A stretch of DNA of 12,314 bases from assembly GCA_964357255.1 (NCBI GenBank), contig CAYHKQ010000067.1, forward strand, positions 1 through 12,314. The letters are read 5' to 3'. The DNA comes from JBBTIS01 sp038059855 (GTDB lineage Bacteria; Elusimicrobiota; Elusimicrobia; JACQPE01). The translations under genes and the position numbers were made by a program. This document shows, piece after piece, positions 1 through 5,178 of this stretch (its first letter is position 1; each line of letters begins with the position of its first letter). The notes below the pieces were generated by a model. The model made no database searches. It was not told where the DNA came from and saw only the letters and a list, made by a program, of their open reading frames with translations.

Positions 1-871
1 TATTTTTCGCCTTGACGGCTTTTTTTGCCGGCGCCGGCGCGGGTGGTTTTTTAATGTATTTTTTTTGTTCCATTTGAGAATTCTTTATTATTGGGGGCGC
101 GAGATCAGGCGGCGCTGGCGCGGGTTTGGCCGGCTCGTTCCTCAGGAGCGGTTTTGGCTCTTGGACGGCGGCCACGGGCGCTTTGCTCGCCGCAGGCGCT
201 ACTGCGGCCGGCGCGGGTTCGGGGTTCGGCGCCTTGCTCGCCGCTAAACGGTTTTCTAGCGTCTCGACGGTTTTTGAGAGGCTGGCCCAATCCGCGCGTA
301 ATTTTTCGATTTGAGCCGCGCTCTTGCTTCGTTCGGCGTTGATTAAATCCATCAGCGCGTTTTGAGTGATTTCTTCTTTTTGTTTTTGTCCGTCGTGGGC
401 GAGAGATGCTATTTTCTTCTCTAATTCTTCGAATTTGCAAGCCAATGTTTTGGTTGCGTTGTAGAGGTCCGCGACCTGGCTTGTCTTATCCGCCACGCCG
501 AGCAATCCACGCAGTTCATTGGACGACTCCCGTTGCCCCGCGAGCTGATCTTCAAAGTTTTCGATTTTGTTTCTGACGATCTGCAAAGTCTGGGCAATTT
601 CTTTGATTTGTGCGACCAAATCCGGCGCCGGGGGGGCCCCGGGGGGAGCTTTCTGATTTTGGATTTCCTCTTTTTTCTTAGCCGCTTCGATCAAATCTCC
701 CGGACCGAGGAGATCGCCCCATTCCAGGGCTTTTTTCCAATCCGAGGCATTGAGGCCGGATTTTATTTCCGGGCAAACCAGGGTATTCTCGTCAAACCAG
801 GATTGTTGTTTTAGCTCGGAGGGCTCCATAGGGCCCACGATCTGTCCGTAACAATACGCTTTGTAACGCAT
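1..871 (-). CDS. GYF-like/coiled-coil protein with Ala-Pro-Lys tail (3' end outside window)
   Basis: The minus-strand frame stays open from the ATG at 871-869 to the window edge, giving at least 290 residues with no stop; the C-terminus lies outside. Residues 1-50 have the pattern Y-x-G-Q-x-x-G-P...E-L...T-L-V...W, resembling the GYF_2/DUF4339 domain thought to bind peptides or act as an adaptor. Residues about 85-210 are rich in Glu, Lys, Gln and Leu with heptad-like spacing, so a coiled coil is likely. Residues 210-290 are low-complexity Ala/Pro/Lys. No signal peptide or membrane segment is visible. An AAGGA ribosome site lies 11 bases before the ATG, and a sigma70-like promoter lies just upstream. 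The function is unknown; the domain resemblance is by eye, while the reading frame itself is convincing. Confidence 0.75.
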   Translation of the reverse strand, partial: MRYKAYCYGQIVGPMEPSELKQQSWFDENTLVCPEIKSGLNASDWKKALEWGDLLGPGDLIEAAKKKEEIQNQKAPPGAPPAPDLVAQIKEIAQTLQIVRNKIENFEDQLAGQRESSNELRGLLGVADKTSQVADLYNATKTLACKFEELEKKIASLAHDGQKQKEEITQNALMDLINAERSKSAAQIEKLRADWASLSKTVETLENRLAASKAPNPEPAPAAVAPAASKAPVAAVQEPKPLLRNEPAKPAPAPPDLAPPIIKNSQMEQKKYIKKPPAPAPAKKAVKAKN

Positions 872-903
872 TAAGAAAAAATTCCTTTTTGAACCTCATT
901 AAC

Positions 904-932
904 ACTTTAACCCAAGAATTTTCATTATTCAA
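904..932 (-). promoter_or_regulatory. Sigma70-like promoter for the leftward gene
   Basis: On the minus strand a -35 box TTGAAT (932-927) and a -10 box TAAAGT (909-904) are separated by exactly 17 bases. Each matches the consensus at four of six positions. Transcription would start near 897, giving a leader of about 26 bases that contains the AAGGA ribosome site of the gene starting at 871. The two boxes sit in the 84-base AT-rich gap between divergent genes. This is a sequence match only. Confidence 0.4.
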
Positions 933-943
933 GAGTAAATCTG

Positions 944-949
944 TAAAAT
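944..949 (+). promoter_or_regulatory. -10 box placed for a leaderless transcript
   Basis: TAAAAT lies exactly six bases before the GTG at 956, so transcription starting seven bases after the box would begin on the G of the start codon. No Shine-Dalgarno sequence is visible before this GTG. The -35 region (TTCATT at 921-926) is poor and overlaps the -35 of the opposite promoter. The same spacing occurs at the 2662-2692 promoter pair. Confidence 0.4.
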
Positions 950-955
950 AGAGCC

Positions 956-1606
956 GTGCTGAAGTTTCTGGTTTTTCTGGCGGTTTTAATCGGAGGGTAT
1001 CAATGGGGCCGTTCGTATGTCCAGCGGCGGATTACGAATGACATCGCGCTTTTGGAACGCCGCGTGGGCGAGTTTGGCGCGGCCATGACCCAGGCTCTTT
1101 CTTCCAGCTCTGAAATGTCGGGCGAGGAGGCGCTTGGGATGCTGGGGACCTTCACTCATCCTTCGGGCAAAATCGCGGGTTTTTCGCATTTGGAGTTTTG
1201 GCAGATGGTTTCTTCCTCCGGAACAGTGGACTCCATTAAGCCGGGATCCTACCGCCTGACGGCCAGGTTGTTTGAGCTCGGGCCGAGCTATTGGACGGAC
1301 CGGGAGCATTATGTCTGGAAGTTTTCACCTAATATTTTTAAGAATTTCACAATCGGTTACGTGGACGCGTCGGTCAAATTCCGTGGAGTTGGGATTGCGA
1401 GCGAGGAGGTGCTCTCGCAATTAATCGAGCTTATGCGCCAGGAAGGCAAGCTCGACGATTCTGTTTTTTACCACGGTAAACCCACGAGCGTTGATTTTTC
1501 CATGCGTTGGGTTTGGGCCAAAAAGAATTGGTATCTCGATCCCGATGGTTCCCGCGCCTTAACGCTCGCCTATCGCCCTCAACAGCGCCTTGCGGGAGTC
1601 AAATAA
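956..1606 (+). CDS. Membrane-anchored protein of unknown function
   Basis: This 216-residue protein starts at GTG. Residues 1-17 form a hydrophobic segment (MLKFLVFLAVLIGGYQW), followed by a basic stretch of Arg and Lys. This is the pattern of an uncleaved signal anchor that places the rest outside the cytoplasm. Residues 25-75 look helical. Residues about 95-205 are rich in Trp, Tyr and Phe and alternate in a beta-like way, suggesting a compact extracytoplasmic domain. No lipobox, cysteine or catalytic motif was seen, and I do not recognise the family. It is the first gene of a short rightward unit with birA, whose apparent start overlaps its stop codon. No Shine-Dalgarno sequence precedes the GTG, and a -10 box six bases away suggests leaderless translation. 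Confidence 0.7.
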   Translation: MLKFLVFLAVLIGGYQWGRSYVQRRITNDIALLERRVGEFGAAMTQALSSSSEMSGEEALGMLGTFTHPSGKIAGFSHLEFWQMVSSSGTVDSIKPGSYRLTARLFELGPSYWTDREHYVWKFSPNIFKNFTIGYVDASVKFRGVGIASEEVLSQLIELMRQEGKLDDSVFYHGKPTSVDFSMRWVWAKKNWYLDPDGSRALTLAYRPQQRLAGVK

Positions 1607-2271
1607 AAAACGAAGAATCCGGGGCCATCGAGCGCTATTTAACGAAAGCGTCAAAAGTTTTCCCCGGGCTCAAAGCCATCGTCTGGCGGGTCTTTCATTA
1701 TGATGAAATTGGCTCCACCCAGATCGAGGCCAAACGCCTTCGGGACCAGGGCGCGCCGGGGGGAACCCTGGTCGTCGCCCGAATCCAAACAGCGGGCTAT
1801 GGTCGCCGGGGGGATTTTTGGCATTCGGCATCCGGCGGGCTTTGGTTTTCTCTGATTATAAAACCCAGTTTCGGACTGGATCAATCCGGGGTGTTTTCCC
1901 AGGCTTGCGCTCAAATTATAGTCAAGGTCTTAAAAGGGCATTTGCCTGAATTGGAATTTGAGATCAAAGCGCCCAACGACGTCTTAGCCCGCGCCAAAGG
2001 CGGCCAATTTAAGAAAGTCTGCGGCCTTCTGCTCGATGGCAGTATTTCCGGCCTCTCTTGCAACCCCCAAACCCTAACTCCAAATTCCGCCTCCTACGAT
2101 TGGCTCATCGTTGGCGTGGGTCTTAACGTCAACAATCAGTTATCCCCCGAGCTTCGGCCCGCCGCAACCACGCTCCAGGAACTAGCCGGCCGGCCCGTCC
2201 CCCGTATGCCGCTGTTGCGCGATCTTGTTTTGGCTCTTTTCCAGTTTAGAGAAAACGCGGCGCTGAGATGA
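1603..2271 (+). CDS. birA: Biotin--[acetyl-CoA-carboxylase] ligase, single domain
   Basis: The enzyme activates biotin with ATP to biotinyl-AMP and transfers it to the carrier lysine of biotin-dependent carboxylases in the cytoplasm. Counting from 1603, the family motifs are visible: IGSTQ at the N-terminus, the biotin/ATP loop GYGRRG (65-70), KAPND (122-126), KKVCGLL (137-143) and GVGLNVN (171-177). There is no N-terminal DNA-binding helix-turn-helix, so it should not be a repressor. The protein ends at LALFQFRENAALR, apparently without the usual C-terminal SH3-like domain. The start is uncertain. The frame contains no ATG, GTG or TTG between 1531 and the conserved domain. I place the start at ATA 1603, which overlaps the upstream stop as ATAA and has GGGAG four bases before it. 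TTG codons at 1507, 1513 and 1528 would need 79-100 bases of overlap with the upstream gene. Confidence 0.85.
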   Translation: MKNEESGAIERYLTKASKVFPGLKAIVWRVFHYDEIGSTQIEAKRLRDQGAPGGTLVVARIQTAGYGRRGDFWHSASGGLWFSLIIKPSFGLDQSGVFSQACAQIIVKVLKGHLPELEFEIKAPNDVLARAKGGQFKKVCGLLLDGSISGLSCNPQTLTPNSASYDWLIVGVGLNVNNQLSPELRPAATTLQELAGRPVPRMPLLRDLVLALFQFRENAALR

Positions 2272-2331
2272 AAACGGGGACGTCTTCGGCGCGGTTGTTT
2301 CGTTATTTTGCAAGGATGATTGGGCGGGGGG

Positions 2332-2655
2332 TTAGTTGACGGGAATGGTGGATTCGATTTTGATGAGCCGCTCTTCGATCGTAACGTGCGTTTTTTGGTG
2401 GAGTTTCGTGTATCGCTCAAAAACGTTTAAGAATTCTTGGCGGGTCAGCATTCCATCTATTTTTGTTTCCAGCCTCCGGAGATCTTCTTTCGTAGCCATA
2501 TCATCTCTGATGGCCTGAATATCCTCTTTTGTAGCCAGATCGTTTTTTAGCCTGCCGGTAACTCTTTGCTCTAAAGCATCGAGGGTTCGCTCCAGGATTT
2601 CCTGGAATGCTCTCAGGCCAAATGGCTGAGCGGAGGATTTTTTCTTTGGTGGCAT
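2332..2655 (-). CDS. Small coiled-coil protein with ATKED repeats
   Basis: This 107-residue protein opens with a basic stretch (MPPKKKSS). The core is charged and helical. ATKED occurs at residues 41-45 and 54-58, each followed by a helix, and a related TRQEF occurs at 71-75. Leucine, isoleucine and charged residues recur at heptad-like spacing, so it probably forms a coiled-coil oligomer. Such ATKED-type repeats are common in unassigned small bacterial proteins. I know of no proven function for them, so none is claimed. The gene converges on birA and diverges from the maoC-like gene. A perfect TATAAT lies exactly six bases before its ATG and there is no Shine-Dalgarno sequence, which points to leaderless expression. 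Confidence 0.75.
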   Translation of the reverse strand: MPPKKKSSAQPFGLRAFQEILERTLDALEQRVTGRLKNDLATKEDIQAIRDDMATKEDLRRLETKIDGMLTRQEFLNVFERYTKLHQKTHVTIEERLIKIESTIPVN

Positions 2656-2661
2656 AATGGG

Positions 2662-2667
2662 ATTATA
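2662..2667 (-). promoter_or_regulatory. Perfect TATAAT -10 box for the leftward coiled-coil gene
   Basis: The minus strand reads TATAAT from 2667 to 2662, then six bases (CCCATT), then the ATG at 2655. Initiation seven bases after the box would fall on the A of the ATG. No good -35 box is seen 16-18 bases upstream, because that DNA contains the opposing -10 box at 2687-2692. Confidence 0.5.
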
Positions 2668-2686
2668 CGAATGTATCGGTTTTATT

Positions 2687-2692
2687 TATAAT
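2687..2692 (+). promoter_or_regulatory. Perfect TATAAT -10 box for the maoC-kds-mfd run
   Basis: TATAAT is followed by six bases (CCAATC) and then the ATG at 2699, so the predicted transcription start is the start codon itself. No Shine-Dalgarno sequence is present. This is the only clear promoter before the eight-gene rightward run. It lies back to back with the minus-strand TATAAT at 2662-2667, with 19 bases between the two. Confidence 0.55.
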
Positions 2693-2698
2693 CCAATC

Positions 2699-3148
2699 AT
2701 GGATAAATCATTATATTTTGAGGAATATCTGCCGGGCATGACGATCGGGACCACGGCCCGGACGATCACAGAGACGGACGTGGTTAATTTTTCGTGCTTG
2801 TCCGGGGATTTTAATCCCCTTCACGCCGATATCGAGTACGCCAAGAAGACCATCTTTGGCCAACGCATCGCCCATGGGCTTTTGGGACTTTCCGTTTTGA
2901 CCGGATTGGCGGACAACCTGGGGTTCATTCGCGAAAGCGTGGTGGGATTTGTCGGGCTTACATGGAAATTTATGAAGCCCGTTCTTTTCGGCGACACGAT
3001 CAGAGGGGAGTTCACCGTGATTAAGACGCGCGGACTTGGGGCCCAGGGTCTGGTCGTGATGGGAGTCAAAATTATCAATCAAAAAGGTGAAACCGTAGGC
3101 GCCGGCGAATGGACCATGATGATGAAGAAAAAGCCAAATGCCGGTTAG
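2699..3148 (+). CDS. MaoC-like hot-dog (R)-specific enoyl-CoA hydratase
   Basis: The family adds water to trans-2-enoyl-CoA (or ACP) to give (R)-3-hydroxyacyl thioesters and supplies fatty-acid or polyester pathways in the cytoplasm. The 149-residue length fits a single hot-dog domain. The catalytic signature is SGDFNPLH at residues 36-42, with Asp37 and His42 as the expected pair, followed by an A-x-x-T-x-F-like stretch and IAHG ending at 60. The C-terminal half is beta-rich with KPVLFGDTI. I chose ATG 2699 over the in-frame ATG at 2657 because a perfect TATAAT ends six bases before it, and the extra 14 residues do not look conserved. Its last 11 bases overlap the next gene. The natural substrate is unknown. 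Its placement ahead of lipopolysaccharide genes hints at a hydroxyacyl role, which is inference. Confidence 0.85.
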   Translation: MDKSLYFEEYLPGMTIGTTARTITETDVVNFSCLSGDFNPLHADIEYAKKTIFGQRIAHGLLGLSVLTGLADNLGFIRESVVGFVGLTWKFMKPVLFGDTIRGEFTVIKTRGLGAQGLVVMGVKIINQKGETVGAGEWTMMMKKKPNAG

Positions 3149-4142
3149 CGCCAAGACCCTTAGTCTGAGAAAACCTTCCAAGGCCAGGCTCGACATCGGC
3201 AAAACTCCTCTCGATTTTAATTCCGTCCGCCTTGTCCCTTTGGCGCGCCGTCCCAGCAAGATTAGGCTCGATCTTTTGGGGCGCGAGCCCAAGCGGGGGG
3301 CAAGTTTCAGGAATTTTTGGCAAGGACTGCCGGATATTTTGGCTGTCCGTGATTTGCGGTTGTTGGTTGAAAGGCTCGCGCAAGCCCGCCGGAAAAAGCA
3401 TCCCGTTCTTTTGATGTTTGGGGCCCATGTCATTAAAACGGGCCTGTCCCGCTATTTGATCAGCCTGATGGAGCGCGAATGGGTTACGGCGCTGGCCTGC
3501 AACGGCGCCGGAGTGATTCATGATTTTGAGATCGCCTACGCCGGGCGGACGAGCGAAGACGTGGCCGTGGCTTTGAAAAATGGCACTTTCGGATTCGCCA
3601 GGGAAACGGCGGAATATTTGAACGCCTGGGCCAAGGAGGCCGCCAGTAGCGGGGAGGGCTTGGGCCGCGCCATTGGGCGGCGTATTTCCGAGAGTCAATT
3701 TCCGAATAAATCATTGAGCCTGTTTGCGCGCGCATGGGAGTTGGGCGTGCCCATTAGCGTTCACGCGGCCATTGGCACGGATATTATTTATCAGCATCCG
3801 TCGTGCGACGGCGCGGCCTGGGGCGGGGCGAGCTTTCAGGATTTTCGGCGCTTAGCCGAGATCGTGCGGGATTTGGGGTCCGGCGGCGTGGTGATGAATT
3901 TTGGCTCCGCGGTTTTAATGCCTGAGGTGTTCTTGAAGGCGCTGGCCATTAACAAGAATCTTGGAGTCAAGTTTCCAAATTTGACCACCGCGAATTTCGA
4001 CATGATTCTTCATTATCGGGCGCGGGTCAATATCCTCGAGCGCCCGACGCAAGAAACTTCCCGGCGTTCCGCGTTTAACTTCACGGGTCATCATGAAATT
4101 TTACTGCCGCTTTTAGCTCAAGCGCTGGTGGAGAGCGGATAG
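3138..4142 (+). CDS. Conserved uncharacterised protein, deoxyhypusine-synthase-like
   Basis: I recognise this 334-residue protein as a conserved bacterial type usually left as hypothetical, with a layout resembling deoxyhypusine synthase. Notable blocks are GAHVIKTGLS, NGAGVIHDFE (122-131), NGTFGFARETAE, VHAAIGTDIIYQHPS (about 208-222), GGVVMNFGSAVLMPEVFLKA (249-268), NFDMI and TGHHEI (316-321). NGAG-V-x-x-D recalls the nucleotide-binding turn of the NAD-dependent deoxyhypusine synthase fold. The WGK-type segment carrying that enzyme's catalytic lysine was not found, so the bacterial protein probably does something else. His128, His220 and the His318-His319-Glu320 cluster are candidate active-site residues. 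It starts 11 bases inside the maoC-like gene and ends one base before the heptose kinase, so it is probably cotranslated with both. The reaction is unknown. Confidence 0.75.
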   Translation: MPVSAKTLSLRKPSKARLDIGKTPLDFNSVRLVPLARRPSKIRLDLLGREPKRGASFRNFWQGLPDILAVRDLRLLVERLAQARRKKHPVLLMFGAHVIKTGLSRYLISLMEREWVTALACNGAGVIHDFEIAYAGRTSEDVAVALKNGTFGFARETAEYLNAWAKEAASSGEGLGRAIGRRISESQFPNKSLSLFARAWELGVPISVHAAIGTDIIYQHPSCDGAAWGGASFQDFRRLAEIVRDLGSGGVVMNFGSAVLMPEVFLKALAINKNLGVKFPNLTTANFDMILHYRARVNILERPTQETSRRSAFNFTGHHEILLPLLAQALVESG

Positions 4143-4143
4143 A

Positions 4144-5178
4144 ATGTCCGCCGCGTTGTCTATGGCAAGCGCTAAAAAGATCGTGGACGGTTTCGCCCGT
4201 TGCAATCTTTTGGTGATCGGCGATTTGATGGTGGATCGTTTTATTTGGGGGGAGGTCAGCCGTATTTCGCCTGAGGCCCCCGTGCCCGTGGTGCAGGTTG
4301 GGCGCGAGGAAGACTGCCCGGGCGGCGCGGGTAATGTGATTTTTAATCTTGTGGCGCTCGACGCGAAGGTTTATGCCGGCGGCATCGTGGGCATGGACGC
4401 GTGCGGCGAAAAGTTGGTCCGGGATTTTGAATACCGAGGAATTAACGTCGAGGGAATTTTGCTCGACCCGTCCCGGCCTACGAGCCTTAAAACTCGCGTG
4501 ATCGCCGGCCAACAGCACGTGGTCCGTTTTGACAGGGAATCGAGCGCCTCTATTTCTTCGGAATTTGAGACGCGACTGTTGGACGTCTTGGGCCCCATTC
4601 TTCCCCGCGTCAACGCCGTCATCTTATCCGATTATGGCAAGGGACTGATTACCCCTAAGCTTGTCTCGTGGCTTGTCGGCAAGTGCCGACGTTCCGGCCT
4701 GATGATTTTCGTGGATCCTAAGCCGGAGAACATGAGGCTGTACAAAAATGTCACTTGCGTCACCCCAAATGCCGTCGAGGCTTTTCTTGGCATGGGCCGG
4801 CTTCCCCGTTCGGACGACGCAGACGTCGAGGCCGTCGGCGCAAAAATTTTGTCCTTGCTCCGGCTCAAAGAGCTAATTATCACGCGGGGATCCAGGGGAA
4901 TGACCTTATTTGAGCCTAATTCTCACGGCTCGCGGGCTATTTCGGTCGCGCACATTCCGACGACGGCGAAGGAAGTTTTTGACGTGACCGGCGCTGGAGA
5001 CACGGCGATTGCCGCGTATGCCTTAAGCCGCGTGGCCGGGGCCAAGCCGGCTCATAGCGCGCGTCTGGCCAACGCCGCGGCCGGCATTGTCGTGGGCAAG
5101 GTGGGCACCGCAACTGTCAGCCGCGCCGAACTTCTGGGCGCGCTCGGCGCGCGGCAAGCGAACGAGGGGGGGCCATGA
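4144..5178 (+). CDS. hldE: D-glycero-beta-D-manno-heptose-7-phosphate kinase (HldE domain I / HldA type)
   Basis: The enzyme phosphorylates heptose 7-phosphate at C1 with ATP in ADP-heptose synthesis for the lipopolysaccharide inner core. The protein is a PfkB/ribokinase-fold kinase of 344 residues. Visible are the N-terminal GDLMVDRFIWGEVSRISPEAP block typical of RfaE domain I, the sugar-binding GGAGN (60-64), the DYGKGL block near 160, and the ATP/anion-hole motif DVTGAGDT with GAGDT at 283-287 and Asp286 as catalytic base. E. coli HldE is about 477 residues with a C-terminal nucleotidyltransferase; that domain is absent here, so a separate HldC should exist elsewhere. GGAGAG lies eight bases before the ATG. 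The gene begins one base after its upstream neighbour and overlaps pyrG by four bases (ATGA). Confidence 0.9.
   Translation: MSAALSMASAKKIVDGFARCNLLVIGDLMVDRFIWGEVSRISPEAPVPVVQVGREEDCPGGAGNVIFNLVALDAKVYAGGIVGMDACGEKLVRDFEYRGINVEGILLDPSRPTSLKTRVIAGQQHVVRFDRESSASISSEFETRLLDVLGPILPRVNAVILSDYGKGLITPKLVSWLVGKCRRSGLMIFVDPKPENMRLYKNVTCVTPNAVEAFLGMGRLPRSDDADVEAVGAKILSLLRLKELIITRGSRGMTLFEPNSHGSRAISVAHIPTTAKEVFDVTGAGDTAIAAYALSRVAGAKPAHSARLANAAAGIVVGKVGTATVSRAELLGALGARQANEGGP

Noticed and set aside
27..38. Perfect palindrome GCCGGCGCCGGC next to a T run
   Set aside because: It lies in the Ala-Pro-repeat coding sequence, and the T run is on the wrong side for a terminator of the leftward gene.
105..440. 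Arg-rich minus-strand frame of 111 codons
   Set aside because: It is out of frame with the longer leftward gene that covers 871 to 1 without a stop and has better protein character.
2657..2698. In-frame upstream ATG for the maoC-like gene
   Set aside because: It starts one base from the opposite gene's ATG, overlaps the promoter boxes and adds 14 residues with no family resemblance.
2711..3698. Long minus-strand frames opposite the maoC-like and deoxyhypusine-synthase-like genes
   Set aside because: They are shadows of well-supported plus-strand genes; their translations are Pro/Arg-rich without recognisable domains.
4144..5178. Heptose kinase as a truncated bifunctional HldE
   Set aside because: The kinase domain is complete, ends cleanly in an ATGA overlap with pyrG, and stand-alone domain I enzymes are known; no broken nucleotidyltransferase remnant is present.
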